A stretch of 64,000 nucleotides of DNA, from NCBI GenBank assembly GCA_031308135.1, contig JAHLJT010008446.1, forward strand, positions 166,024,241 to 166,088,240. Reading direction: 5' to 3'. Below the pieces are notes generated by a model, which was given only the letters and a program-made list of their open reading frames with translations, had not been told where the DNA came from and made no database searches. This document shows, in pieces, positions 33,069 to 45,535 of the stretch. Origin of the DNA: Acheta domesticus. Lineage: Eukaryota; Arthropoda; Insecta; Orthoptera; Gryllidae. A program made the translations under genes and the position numbers. How positions within the stretch are numbered: the first letter of the stretch is position 1; each line of letters begins with the position of its first letter.

Positions 33069-36000
33069 ATTCATATCACGACTACAGATGTTATGTGTCG
33101 GCTGAGTATAAAATCTATTCCAGGTTGCAACCAGCTACCTAAGGAGCAGACCTAGGGACTGTCGGCGCCTCTACAATACTTTGCGCAAAATGTGAGCTGT
33201 GCCAAATAAAGCAATTTCTTGCACTTCCCAGTCCTTTGAATGATTCGGACGTTTAGACAAGTTCTTACACAAATTTTGCGGAACAAATCCCAGAGCTCCG
33301 ATAACTATCGGTACGACCTGTGCTTTTACGCCCCACATTCGGCTGATCTCAATTTCCAAACTCCTGTATTTGAGACGCTTCTATGCCTCCTTTGTTACAT
33401 TTTGATCGCAAGGCACAGCAACATCCACAAGTAGACACGATTTTTTCTCAGAATCCCGGATAACAATATCCTGTTTGTTTGCTGCTATCGTGCGATCCGT
33501 TTGAATTTGTTGGTCGTACAATATTGTACACAATCCAACCGATGTCACCGGTTTTGGTGAGTGTTCGTACCACTTGGGGCATGTGTTTGGAACTTCGAGT
33601 GCGGTACTGATCTGCCTGTGGAGGTAACTACACACCCTGTCGTGTCTTTTTAAGTATTCGGTCTTTGCTAGAATTGGACAAGCTGAGACAATATGATCAA
33701 TGGTTTCTACTTGCTCCTGGCAAATTCGGCTTTTGTCATCTTGGGAAATTTTGAGAACCGCTTTATCATAATGTCGTGTTCTCAACGCCTGATCTTGAGC
33801 AGCTACTAGAACTGCTTCTGATTCTGGCTTCATTGTTCCCCTTTTAAGCCACATAAATGCAATCTTTATTGATCTGCACCTTGTCCATTATTTTTACATA
33901 TTGTCCATGAAGGGTTTTGTCCCTCCACCACTTCTTTAACATTTTTTGTGTTTCACATTTCATCTTTAGTAGTACCAGAAGTTCAGTGTCTGTGTTATTT
34001 GACGTGTCTTGCATAGTTTTCTTTGCAATGCTTTTTGCTACACTAACAATGCCTCTGTTTCCCATTCTTTGGTCAGATTTTATGACCTGCCTTGTTAGTT
34101 GGTCATCTTGATGGCTGACTACATACTTTCCCATCCCAGTTATTGCATTGTGCCAGGAGGTTTCAATTTGTCTCAGGCCTCTTCCTCCTTCCTTACGTGA
34201 CACATAAAGTCTATGTACATCAGCTCGAGGGTGGGCGACACGATGCATTGTTAGCATTTTTCTGGTTTTTCGATCCATGATGCGGATTTCTTGCTCATTT
34301 CAGTCCACTAGTCCGGAACTGTACTCGACTACAGGCACTGCCAGTCTACCAGTTGTAGATATTTTATTCCTGGAGTTCAGAGCGGACTGCAGGACAAGTC
34401 TCACTCTTCTGTAATACTCCTTGCGAACTCTCTCTTTCATTGTGTCGTTCGAGATGGTCTCACATTCTTCAATGCCCAGATATTTGTAAGTTTTACCTGG
34501 CTCAAGATCTTGAATCACAGTGTGCATATCAACTTCAACGCTCTCTGACGTTGTCAGTTTGCCTCTTTTTAAATTAATTTTTGCACATTTGTCAAGACCA
34601 AACTTCATGGAGATGTCATTGCTAAAGTCATTCACGACAGACAGCATTTGGGAGAGAATCGCTTAATTCTTAGCAAACATTTTCAGATCATCCATGTAAA
34701 ATAAATGTGATACTGGCTTTTTATCACCATGGAACTTGTAACCAAAGTCACCTTGCGACAACTGTCTAGATAGTGGGATCAAACTAATGCAAAACAGCAG
34801 AGGTGATAGTGAATCTCCTTGAAAAATACCCCTGTTAATCTGAATACTTCTGGTTTCTACTGCTTCCTTTCTGCTCTGTATTAGTAACCTGGTACTCCAC
34901 GACTTCATGCTAGCCTTGCAAAATTCAATAAGTCTAGGATGAAATCGATAGATCTCCAGGGACTTCAAAATCCAATTGTGTGGTACACTATCAAAGGTTT
35001 TTTGGTAGTCAATCCAAGCCATGCTCAAATTACGTTTGCGTTTCTTTACATCATTCAAGATGACTTTATTTAGTAGCAAGATTTCCTTACAGCCATAAGA
35101 ACCTTTACGACATCCTTTTGTTCAGCGGGCATTAGATGATTCTTCTCTAGATGTCTGTAGATTTTGTCAGCTATGGCTGAAGTTATAACTTTGTACAGTA
35201 CTGGCAGACAAGTGATTGGCCTGTAGTTCTTCGCCAAAGAACTGTCTCCCTCTTTGGGTAGCAGATACGTGATGCCGCGTGTGAGCCATTCCGAGAGTTC
35301 CTTTGGATTTTCTAAAATTTTATTAATAGCCTTTGCTAGATGCGGATATAATGCTGTTTGTTTCTTGATCCAATAAATCTGGATCTTATCAATCCCAGGG
35401 GATTTCCAGTTTCCCATGTTCTTAATTCCTTGGAAGAGGTCCTCTTCTGAGAATTCGTGAACATCTTCCACCGTTTCCACAAGTTCATTTGCAGCCTCAA
35501 CTTCTGATTGAAGCCAAGGTGCATCTTTGTTGTAGGATCTTATCTCTTCCCAGATTGCTGCCCAAAATGCCTCGACATTATTCTTTGAGGGACAGCATTG
35601 CCATTCGGTTTCTGAGTCAGATTGCGATAGAATTTCTTCGCGTCTGATTCAAACAACCGATTCTGCACATGGAAATCTATTCTAAGTTTGTAACGTCTAA
35701 TTCGTTGAGCCCATGCTTGAATTTTCTCTTTTAGTTTCTCAACTACCATTAGCCTGCTGGTGTCATTTTCAATTTGGTATTTTTGTTCAGCATTGAATAT
35801 TTTTCGTTGAACTTTAGAGGTGTGCGTTGATTTAGAAGATGCCTCAGCTAAGAGTGATATTTTGCGCCGGGTGTCGGCTATCCGTTTCATAATTCTTTTC
35901 ATCCATGGGGGTACAGAACTGTTTACTCTGTTTTGCTTTCGGCCGTCGGTGTTCTTGGCTGGCCCCAAAATTATCTGAGATACTAGATATCCAGTTGCAT

Positions 36001-36090
36001 ATATGATGTGATTGATTTCAGTAATATCTAGATCTCTGCCTGGGGTCTCTACCACCTCATTTAAGACAGAATTCTCGGTTTCTATCACTC

Positions 36091-36092
<2 letters not shown>
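33069..36092 (-). pseudogene. R4/Dong-like LINE with restriction-like endonuclease, frameshifted
   Basis: Right to left: a linker region (35540-36050, WMKRIMKRIADTRRKISLLA), fingers (35070-35480, NWKSPGIDKIQIYWIKKQ and NYRPITCLPVLYKVITS), palm (34663-35079, IDYQKTFDSVPHNW, GIFQGDSLSPLLFC and FYMDD at about 34690), then KYLGIEECETISN, MDRKTRKMLTMHR and GGRGLRQIETSWH. Next come a zinc knuckle (CQEQVETIDHIVSAC) and TDRTIAANKQDIVIRDSEKK followed by LLVDVAVP, the PD..D-type pattern of a restriction-like endonuclease (about 33395-33490). No APE endonuclease is present. This domain order fits the R2/R4 group, not jockey. A stop near 34285 and shifts near 33850 and 34660 break it. TAA repeats flank both ends. 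Confidence 0.8.

Positions 36093-36151
<59 letters not shown>
36093..36151. repeat. (TTA)n microsatellite
   Basis: About 19 uninterrupted TTA units separate the 5' end of the R4/Dong-like LINE from a hAT terminus. On the LINE's strand it reads (TAA)n. The homologous hAT sequence near 52.73 kb has only AATAATAAT at the equivalent place, so the tract has expanded here. Confidence 0.9.
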
Positions 36152-36153
<2 letters not shown>

Positions 36154-36291
36154 TTCTTTTCAAAATACAGAAACAATAAATCTTTTATATATAAATTTGA
36201 AAATTCACGACATGAAATTAAATATATTTTTTTTAATTCATCCCAAGATTGGGGGGGGGGCAGTTGCCCCCTCCCCTGAATCCCGCCTCTA
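36152..36291 (-). mobile_element. hAT terminus, same family as the 52.58-58.69 kb element
   Basis: Read on the minus strand, AGAGGCGGGATTCAGG, then GGGGGCAACTGCCCCCCC and a TTGGGA word, match the left end at 52580 (AGAGGCGGGATTCGGG, GGGGCAACTGCCCCCC, TTGGGACATA). Similarity continues to TCTGTATTTT. It is a one-ended fragment: the rest is displaced by the microsatellite and LINE. Confidence 0.75.
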
Positions 36292-36632
36292 TGCATATAG
36301 TTTTGATATAGAATATTTTGATAATTTTGACTCCCCCTGCTGTTTTGGGTACATTGCGAAGGTGGAAGCCTGGTGCCTCGGAAATTTTGATCTGCGTGAG
36401 CAATGCCAATTACCCTGCCCTTATTTTCATAAATGTGCATTGTAATTTCGCAGTTTCCGTAATCAAGGGTGTTTTGGGACGTTTTTACATACTTTTGTAT
36501 CTCGTTACAAAAACAAAAGTCTAGCGTCGAAGCGCAGCGACATTCAGCGCCCTACCTGAGCATTCATTTAGGTTTTCAATGTAACTTTACTTGTTAATCC
36601 ACTTCACTCTTCTCTATTCTTCAGATATACTA
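36292..36632. other. No gene recognised
   Basis: Spacer without a recognisable protein. Short overlapping frames at 36197-36524 show no family motif. Confidence 0.35.
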
Positions 36633-36633
36633 A

Positions 36634-36820
36634 AGGATTTGTTTTTAGGCTTTTCAGTGAAAATTATACACAGTTTTTTTGAAACATTTTATTAAAATTG
36701 CAATATCTGAATATATAACCCGCACAAGGATTTGTTTTTAGGCTTTTCAGTGAAAATTATACACAGTTTTTTTGAAACATTTTATTAAAATTGCAATATC
36801 TGAATATATAACCCGCACAA
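36634..36820 (+). repeat. Perfect tandem duplication, 93-bp unit x2
   Basis: The unit beginning AGGATTTGTTTTTAGGC and ending AACCCGCACA occurs twice head to tail with no difference that I can see (second copy begins at about 36727). Identity implies a recent event or an assembly artefact. Confidence 0.9.
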
Positions 36821-36879
36821 TCATTTTTCTCCAGGCAATTCAATAATTCTTACAGGCCATTTACACAAAAATTTTACAT

Positions 36880-39800
36880 TTGCTGAATTGTTTAATTGTT
36901 ATATTTATTTTAAAATATTTACAATGCAAATTTCCAACAAATGAAACTACTCCCACATGTGTTAATTTTTTACAGAACCACACAACTACCCGTAAAGACT
37001 ATACTACTTACAAAGATTTATGCAAAAAACTAAAGAATCCAGTTATAATTCTTAAAACGCCAATACAAATCTACATTCAAAAACTAAAACAATTAATTAC
37101 TCTGTTCCCACCAATGCAGATTTTACACTTAGAAACTCTAACATACAATTTCCTCCACTTCCCAACAGACCAAAAATTGCAAATTACACTCTAATTGACA
37201 CCTCAACTAATCAATGGCACAATCAAATAAACAACATTGAAAGTATACTAACATTATTACACAAGTAGTTACTCAAGTTCTAACAACACTAATTTCCCAT
37301 TTTCAAAACCTTATGTTATCAATCAACCAACAAGGGTAAAGCAGCCACAAAAATTTATTTTTTCTTCACAGTTGCCTCTCTTTCTAGCAAGTTCACACAT
37401 TTTAAATATAAATCTATGTTACCTTTCAAGTGCTCTATTTCTGTAACAATGTCAAACTTATAAAAGAAACTTATTGGGAAGGGAAGAACAATTTCTCTCT
37501 TCCCAATGAGATAAAATCATTAATTTTAAGGACATAATTGTTAACTTTTAATTTATGCCCACTACCTATGAACAATAATCCTATACAGTTCCATCAGTTC
37601 AAAAATGGATAACTCAAAGAGATTAACCACTCTTAACTATAGTATTGCAAACGGTATTAAGAAACAATATACACTTTTTCACCATCAGTGAAACCCATCT
37701 AGTTCCAGAAGAAAAACTAAAATTATATGGCTATAAAATATTTAGAAGTCATAGATTAAGACTAACAGCCTCTGTGGTAACAGCAATAGTAATTAACAGT
37801 AAATTCAAAAAGTCACAAATTCACTCACCCTTAACCACAAACCTAGAAACTGTTGCAATAGAAATTAACACCTGTACTGAACGAATAAACATTATTGCTG
37901 CTTACAGAGCTCCAAACCAAAAATTTTCTATAAATGTATTAAACCAAATGTTTTCTACAGACACTGCAACCTTAATTACTGGTGATCTAAATTGTAAAAA
38001 TCTAGCCGGGTGCTGTAACTCAACGAACTATTGTGGCAAAAGACTACTTAAGTATAGTCTTACCAACAATATGTACATACATTCTCGAAGTTACTCTCCT
38101 TTCTACTCTAACACAAATATAGCTCCAGATATTCTTGATTTAGATGTAACTAAAAATTTATACCAAACCGTTCAACAAAAAGCAATACCTGAATTCACAG
38201 ATCCACACCCCATTCAATTCATTTCTTCAACAGAAATACAAATTATCATGAAAAAGTTGAAAAACAAAAATTGGCCATGACAGCATTTTCAACCTAATAC
38301 TTAAACAACTTCCCTTTAGCTGTATTGCATCCATAACAGTTGTCTTCAATGCTGCACTCAAAATTGGCTACTTCCCCCAAACATGGAAACATGGTATTAT
38401 CTTACAACTAAATAAATCATAAACTAATTCTAATGACCCATCAAATTACAGATCTTTTAGTCTGTTCCCATCAATAGCCAAAATCTTTGAAAAATGAATT
38501 TTCATTTGTATAGTTCATTTCTTAAACACAAATGTCATCGAACCCAAAACACAATATGAATTCAAGCCAAATAATTCAACAAGTCACTCTTTATTACTAG
38601 TCGAACACAGAGCAAATAGTTTCCATTCAAAAGAACATACCATAGGAGTATTTTTAGGCATAACTAACTGAAGCATTTGACAGCATTTGGCATCAAGGCT
38701 TACTTTATAACATTTAGCATCTTGGCACTCCTGATTATCTCTACAAAATTATTCACAGTAATCTCACAAACCGAACCTTCCAGGTCCAAGTAAACCATAT
38801 TTTCTCCAACACACACACACACACAGCTAAAGCAAACTGTATCCACTCATCAATTCTGCATCCCCTTTACATGTTGAAATCAAATTGCTCCTCTACAAAA
38901 GTCATACCCATCATGGACCCATACTGACATATGCCTATCCAGCCTGGATAAACGTAGCACCCAGTAATGTCAAGTCTCTACACACTTTTCAAAAAACAAA
39001 GGGCCCCCCCTATAAGATGGTAAAAAGTTCCCCTCAACCAAATTACATATGAGTAGTTACACTAAAATTCTAACATAAAAATAATATTTTTGAAAGGTTT
39101 CTTAGCCCCCATCCCACCACCTACACCCGTCTACAGCCAAAAATGTGTTGTTTTTCAATTTTGTTCATCAACTTAACACAATTTTTTCTGATTGAAAAAA
39201 ATATGATAAATAAGAACACAATTCGTACTATCAGAAAAATATTTTTCAATATTTTCTCAGGCCCAAATGCAAACACAAAAAAATACTTTTGAAAAAAAAA
39301 ACAAGAAATATTTTTACTGTGTCTTAGAAGCCTGGAACAAGCGCGAAAAAAAGCCAAAGGTTCCTCTTAAATCACAAATTGTTGTGGATTTTTTCAGATT
39401 TTTTCAATTGCTGGACTGCTGTTAAAAAAATAAAAACCATTTCCCGCCTTTAAAACACCTGGACTTTAAATATACCTTGAATATGACTGCAACAGTTCTG
39501 TACATTTATTTTAGTGTTTATTATACATTTGTATATATTGTTAAAGCACCCAGGAATATTTTCACTTCGGAAGAAAGTTAAAAATTATTGTTTTAACAGC
39601 AGCCCAGCAATTGAAAAAATCTGAAAAAAATCCACAACAATTTGCGTTTTAAGAGGAACCTTTGGTTTTTTTGGAGCCTGTTCCAGGCTTCTAAGACAGT
39701 AAAAAATATTTCTCGTTATTTTCCTTCAAAAATATTTTTTTGTGTTTGAATTTGGGCCTGAGAAAATATTGAAAAATATTTTCCTGATAGTACGAATTGT

Positions 39801-40650
39801 GTTCTTATTTATCATATTTTTTTCAATCAGAAAAATAGTGTTAAGTTGACGAAAAAAAATTGAAAAAAAAAAAAACACGTTTTTGGCTGTAGAGGGGTGT
39901 GGGTGATGAGACGGGGGCTAAGAAACCTTTCAAAAAAATTATTTTGATGTTAGAATTATAGTGTAACTACTCATATGTAATTTGGTTGAGGGGAACTTTT
40001 TACCATCTTATCCGGGGGTACCCTTTCTCTGTAGACTATCAACGCATCATGGTTTATACCCAATCATCTCATCTTCACACTCTCAACAGCTGGTTTCGCA
40101 AATGGTGACTCAAGATAGATCCCACAAAACACAAAGATCTTTACCCTCAGAAAACAAATAAAAACCTCTAAAAATTGATATCTCCCAACTCCCTTGGTCA
40201 AGTAATTCCACACCCATAAAATACTTGGGAGTACTAATAGACAGACGTTTAACATGGAACCTACACATTAAGTCAGTCCTACAAAAGTAACAGCTAAAGC
40301 AGTCAAACTGTATCCAAAACAAATTCTCCGTAGACTTATCAACACATCATGGTTTATACCCAATAGTCAAATATGTTACGAAATCCAAATACCTTTAATC
40401 ACAGATCCAAATACCTTTCATCAACCTATTCTCAACATTTTTCACTCTCCTACCATCTTGCTCAAGTACAGCCCACTTTCTACTAGATCGACAAGCATAC
40501 ACATCCCAAACAGAATCAAATCTAGATTCTTTAAGGACATTTTCAAACTGCCTTAAATCAAAACACAACAAAAAGCTTCTAAACTCTTAAAATCCACCTT
40601 TTCTACCCCTTCCTTAGACCATAAACCATTATCATTCAAATTTAATTAAA
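36880..40650 (+). pseudogene. LINE family C (jockey-like), decayed, with foldback insertion
   Basis: A possible ORF1 relic (36880-37194) precedes an APE endonuclease frame (37645-38280) with FTISETHLVPEEKLKLYGYK, IINIIAAYRAPNQ-like text and TLITGDLNCKN. The RT then decays: NYRSFSLFPSIAKIFEK (about 38440-38490), an EFKPNNSTSHSL region, GVFLGITN..HQGLLYNI-like traces (38645-38710), and ILTYAYPAWINVAPSN (about 38925-38970). A 1-kb foldback element follows at 39001-40023. Afterwards come LHTLNSWFRKWRLKIDPTKH (about 40075-40135), KYLGVLIDRRLTWN (about 40215-40260) and the C-terminal IHIPNRIKSRFFKDIFKLP. The KYLG block normally precedes YAYPAW, so the order is rearranged. Confidence 0.75.
39001..40023. 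mobile_element. Foldback element with about 430-bp inverted arms
   Basis: The left arm begins GGGCCCCCCCTATAAGATGG and the reverse complement of the right arm begins GGGTACCCCCGGATAAGATGG. The arms then stay matched for about 430 bp (39001-39430 against 39590-40023), with CAACCAAATTACATATGAGT and AGGTTTCTTAGCCCCC near the tips and TGAAAAAATCTGAAAAAA words near the centre. The spacer is only about 160 bp. AAA/TTT extends the symmetry at the outer border. No protein is encoded. It lies inside family C LINE sequence. Confidence 0.88.
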
Positions 40651-40765
40651 ATATTAAGTATAATGAGTAAAAACACTCAAAATAACATTTGAAAGTTTTT
40701 CAATTACATTATTGTTTCCTACTTGTGTAAGGCCATGTGTTGATATAAGGCCAAGGTCTTGTGTT

Positions 40766-40766
40766 G

Positions 40767-40837
<71 letters not shown>
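40766..40837. repeat. (TA)n microsatellite
   Basis: Almost pure TA dinucleotides with a single GTATAT interruption. It follows the end of the family C LINE. Confidence 0.95.
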
Positions 40838-40841
<4 letters not shown>

Positions 40842-41739
40842 CAAGACAAGAAATCATATCTACATCTCGTATTCAGCAACAATATTTTGCCGAAAGCAGA
40901 CATACAAAACAGATTTTTGACCTCCATAGTAAACTTTCATATCATGTTGAAAATATGAACATTGTTGATACATTATATTAACACAGTAGTTTTTCCATTA
41001 GAAGACCTCCTTTAGGATTATGGAATGCATTCTCTAATAGTGTTCTGTAACACCGAGCAACTTTGATGCCGAAAAATGAATTTCAAATATCTATATTACC
41101 ATACATTTTGTACATGCAATATGTTTCAGTTCACCTGTTACCATATGTCTGTTATATTTACACTTTTATATTCACACTTTTATATAGATTTATTGCAATA
41201 AATTTGCCTTTGCAAAAACAAGTAAAGCTGGCTTTATGAGGAAAGATTTCTGTCGAGTAATTGTTTTTGTTTTCAAATCATCACATTCAAGCCATGTGGA
41301 CTTTGTGGGCAAAGGGCGGTATAGTGCCCCATGACGTCTTCCGATTTCTGGGCAGAAATTGGTGCGATGTAATTCACTATTCCAATTAATCCATAAAACT
41401 CATTATTAAATTGAATGTTTCTTTGAATCTCATCTAGTCGAACATTTGAATGTTCTACTGAATCGTATATGTCAATGTAGAGAATTGTAACTAAAAAAAA
41501 TAAACTTATTTAACTATCATATAAATTAACAATGGATTATTCTTAAGTGAGTATCTACTACTGATCCAGTGTCTGAAAAAAAATCATGCCTTGATATTAA
41601 GAAAAGATGTTGAGCCCATCTATTGTATTAAAGAATGTACAGTTACAGGTGTTTGCTCCTAATTGGTTTTCGTGTAGGCTAGGATAATACAATAATGTGG
41701 GATACACTATTCTCGTAATGTAAGTGACGAGTCATCCAG
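40838..41739. other. No gene recognised
   Basis: AT-rich sequence. There is a small direct repeat (CACTTTTATATT) at about 41160-41185. No protein or RNA gene is evident. Confidence 0.4.
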
Positions 41740-41879
41740 CCTAACTTTTGAATATTCAATGCCATATTACTGATTATGGACTCCCCAATGCGCGTATAGG
41801 CTGTGTTAGTTCAGAGTCAGCTTTGCACTATCTCTGCATTGACTCTGACTGGGCTGTTCGTGTCCCAAAGGTACTACAG

Positions 41880-42029
41880 AGGAGAATTCTAGAGGCCAGG
41901 TGTAGTAATCGGTTGTCCGTGGTATTTCCGATCAATGCCACGCGAATGCCAAAGCATTACCCTACGAAAGGTGACCACGCTTTTCTTCTTTTTTTTTGTC
42001 CTAACCTCCCCTCTTATACATAGACTTAC
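41880..42029 (+). repeat. SINE fragment, plus orientation
   Basis: GAATTCTAGAGGCCAGGTGT and ATCGGTTGTCCGTGGTATTT parallel TCTAGCGGCCAGCTGC and ATCGGTAGTTTTCCGTGG in the SINE body at 18220. It is a short copy facing the minus-strand copy that follows. Confidence 0.5.
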
Positions 42030-42575
42030 ACGTACCAACTCTTTCTACAACACATGTTGGATTGATTGTTAGTGATTCCGAGCGCGTCAATTTCTAAGGT
42101 AATTAGTCCAGTGTGTAATGTATGATTTTTCCTCGTGAGGAGGCGGTGATCTTTCTCGTGCTGGATAGCGACAGGTGGAGTCGCCCTACCGTCGGCGAGC
42201 GGGCATTTTCCAACCAGATATCTCCCCAACAGGGGGCACCGCCCCAGCCGGGTCAAACTCTTAGCTCCCAACCGATATCCCGGCAAGTGTTGTAGTAATG
42301 TGTGTGTATAATTAAGAGGTGAGGATAGGACAAGGAAGAGGAAGGAAATATCACGCGTGGTCACGCGTGGTCCGTGATCCAGAAACCATTGAAAACTACC
42401 GATGAGAACAGGCAGCCGCTACAATTCTCCCCAGATACTGGATTCGACCAAGCTGGACAAGGTAGTGTCCAAGATCCTGCCACCGTCAGGACTCGAACCT
42501 AGGGCCTCTGGACCAGAGGCACTGCAGTGATATCAGTTGATGCCCTGAGCTACTTCTCCCGGTCGAGATCGCGAA
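42030..42575 (-). repeat. tRNA-derived SINE, near-complete copy
   Basis: On the minus strand GTAGCTCAGGGCATCAACTG (A box, about 42538-42557) is followed by GGTTCGAGTCC (B box, 42489-42499), the two internal polymerase III promoter parts. The body continues TGACGGTGGCAGGATCTTGG, GGGGAGAATTGTAGCGGCTG, CATCGGTAGTTTTCAATGG, CCCGGCTGGGGCGGTGCCCC and the tail ATTGACGCGCTCGGAATCAC. It is the best copy of the SINE that is split at 15493/18600. Confidence 0.75.
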
Positions 42576-43467
42576 CCCGTTGGGGCGGTGACCCGCTGTG
42601 GGGAGATATCCACAGGGGATTTCGGCCGCAAGTCAACGTTCAGGTCGATGCCGGATCTCAATGTCCAGCGGATATTCACATTAACGGGACTAATGAGCAC
42701 AGACGTTGAAGTGCTCGGAAACATCATTCAATAAGTCAAGCTAGTGCGCCTAAATATTTGCGCCTCCCCTTTTCCCGTCTTGATAACCTAACAGTAAAGT
42801 ATTGTTTTGTCAGAAGAGTATTGATTTTCCGGATTTATTGGTACCAAGTGAATAATTTTTTTATAATGTTTGAAAAGAAATCAAAGAATACACGAAGCCA
42901 TATGTAAACTCGCTGCCATGGTTTAATTGGCTTGTCTCTGGTTATAGTTAATAGTTATTTACTTTACAAGTAAGGAAAAATTGCTCGTCTCGTGAATAAA
43001 GGACTAACTTACGGCCAATTGCCTAAGTGAATAATATGACTAATAGTTATGGCTACGAATACAATATAAATGTTTACTTTGGCGATAGCAATTGCGTGGT
43101 ACGGTACATGCACTGAGCGGTCATTCAAATCAGGTAGCAGATGAAACCTAATGGAAACGGAGGCAATGAGAGAAATTCCCGAAAGCAGGCTAAGAAGAAG
43201 ACGAAGGAGTAGAAGAATGGAGTAACTGTTATTTATGTTGTTCTGTTTGTGTGTATTTTTTATCAATCAGTTTCTAGGCAATCTTTATTACATCGCATAT
43301 AGTAATTAGTAATTTTATCCTCCCTGAACGCGTAAGTAAGCAGCATATAATGGCGATTGGATAATTTTGTATCATAGTCCTTGAATACACTTATAAAATA
43401 ATTGTTATATATTTCAATATATTTTAATCTTATTTCCTAGTATTTCAAGTTAATATTGGTAAAATTG
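42576..43467. other. No gene recognised
   Basis: Sequence downstream of the MULE-like gene's stop. The part next to the stop is AT-rich and may be its 3' untranslated region. Confidence 0.35.
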
Positions 43468-45535
43468 TCACTCATCAGCTTCTTCAAATTTTGTTCTGTA
43501 AATACCAGGACATTCATAATGTGTAAAGTCCTTTTTCGTTTGCCTACGGCATGTTGATTCAGTCGAGGATGTGTAAGTTTTCAAAACGTCATTTAGCGTT
43601 TCATTTATTGCATTTGCAACAACAACACTAATTTTTGTAATGCTTTTATTTATAGTTGGACAGCCTTCACTACATGTTGATGATTCCGTGTATGTTGGGT
43701 AGGCAGTCATCAGTAGTCCAACCAAATGAGATATGGATGCATTGCAATCCGTCAAAATTGAATTATTTCTCTCTGTAAGGCGATACGTCTCCGTTGAGCG
43801 TGAAAAAATTTCTACGTACAGATTCGCGCGCAATCTGTACCTTTGAGTGGTTATTTCATTTTTCATAATATTTTGAACAAAAATAAAAAAAAGTATTGGC
43901 ATATTTCGCCATTACTTCTCTTAATTTTGCATTTTGTACTGCTGCAAAAACCATAATCTCAATCATAGAATCTAGAGAACATGTCCAATTCATAGTATAA
44001 TACTTTCCATTAATTTTGATGGCACTTAGTTCTGAACTGGATCCATTCTTAATAATGGGGATCTTCAAATGCTTTTTGAATTGAATCGCATTTGACAGAT
44101 CAACTTCATTATTTAAGTATAAAGCTTTTTTGATTGGTTTTTTTTTTTTTTTTTTTTTGCACAGCTAAACCTCTCCAGTTTTCCGTCTCATTATTAGCTT
44201 TAATAGTTTGGCCATCCTTCGAATGGTAGCATTGAAAGCATACACGTTTTTCCCCAAATCCTTCTTCTTCATTTTCAAGTCTGTACGAACAATCAAAAAT
44301 AATGTGCACCGGTTTTAAACAAATTACACATTTATGGATGTTAGTAGGAAGATCTCCATTTTTACATGCGGGGCACATTTTCTCCACGCGAGAGCCTTCT
44401 GGCTCGTTTCTTGTTGAAGATGTTACAGACATTGGAGATGTTACACTCCCGTTGCATGCTACTGAGTTCCCAGTGTTTTCGGCGATGTTGTTTTCCGTTG
44501 TATTAATAGCATCTTTACGAGAATCTGCGAGTTTCTTCTGTACGTGTTTGGCCTCAATTAACTTCATTTTTCCGTTCAAATACTCAGTGAAATCTTTCAC
44601 AACCCTCTTGGAACCCTCTTGCAATAAAGTAAGAGCTTCTCTGTCGATATCGGCCGCCCACTGGCTCCATCGATTTGGTCCTGATTGTATCACAAAATGT
44701 TCTGTATCATTCTCATCAGGAGCACAATTTGGCTCATTTTCACATATTTCATGAAGAATATTGTCAATTGAATCTTTACTGGTTATAAGGTTCATGAGTA
44801 CATCTTTGTGTACTTCTGCGGCATTTTTTTGTTTTGGGTTGCTTAGAAGGAAACCACTTGTTTCGCTTCTAGCAACCACAACAGTGAATAAGACTATCTT
44901 TCTAATGCTATCCACGTCTCTAGACAAGATTAACTTCCCAATAACTCCAAGGAAAAATTTCTTTACTAGGCGTGCTTGTTTTGACAAAAAATTGGCATAC
45001 ATTTTTAAAAAATGTGCTACATTTATTCTTATATAACACCTTGGAATTTTGTCAAAAAAAAACCAATCAGCATATTCTTCTATAGTTAAATATCCTGTGA
45101 AGCATCGTACTAAGGCCGTTAGAAGAGCTCTAGATGCGTCTGTCACCGTTTCCTTGGGAGGTGGCGCTCCCGAGGCAACCCAGAGGTTTAACCAAAATAA
45201 AATTGTTGATGTATTCTGCTTTTCTGAAAGTAATTGCGTAACAAGAAATTGACGTTCCGAAGTTCTGACGACTGCCAAGTATAAAAAAATGTGAGAACTC
45301 AGTGTTCCGTCAATTCTGACAATTTTTTTAACTAATCCTCCCGTTGCATCAACATACAAGCAGGAGGATTGTTCTCTGGCATATACTTTATAAAAGTTCT
45401 TTTGAAAATGAGTGTCAGAATAAACAAAAAAGGGAACAACACCGATATTGTGAATTACAGTAGATTTTCCTTCATTTTGCATTATCTGCAGAGCTTGAAT
45501 TGGTTCTTTATGTAAGAGTTGCGAGTCCAAATAAA
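43468..45535 (-). pseudogene. MULE-like transposase gene, main catalytic and C-terminal part
   Basis: The frame reading left from about 45535 to 44109 shows a DDE-type core seen in many uncharacterised insect proteins that I relate to MULE transposases: NIGVVPFFVYSD, SSCLYVDATGGLVKKIVR (first Asp), SSHIFLYLAVVRTSE, KETVTDASRALLTALVRCF (second Asp) and RCYIRINVAHFLKMYANF. A Cys-rich region follows near 44250-44390 (CPACKNG, KCVICLKPVH, CFQCYHS). A run of about 20 A residues (minus strand) at 44140-44159 shifts the frame. The protein then resumes as KKALYLNNEVDLSNAI, IPIIKNGSSSE and MNWTCSLDSMIEIM (43902-44110), shifts again near 43885 and ends at 43468. There is no initiator Met at the right end: the coding sequence is cut by LINE-A copy 5 and resumes at 49001. 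Confidence 0.75.

Noticed and set aside
36057..36440. Minus-strand open frame with a long poly-Asn or poly-Ile run
   Set aside because: Produced by the (TTA)n microsatellite; the flanks are a LINE and a hAT end.
40654..40981. Open frames of 67 and 89 codons over the (TA)n tract
   Set aside because: They consist largely of Ile/Tyr dipeptides made by the microsatellite.
42485..42575. Functional tRNA gene on the minus strand
   Set aside because: A and B boxes are present, but the sequence is the head of a 540-bp repeat with other copies in the window.
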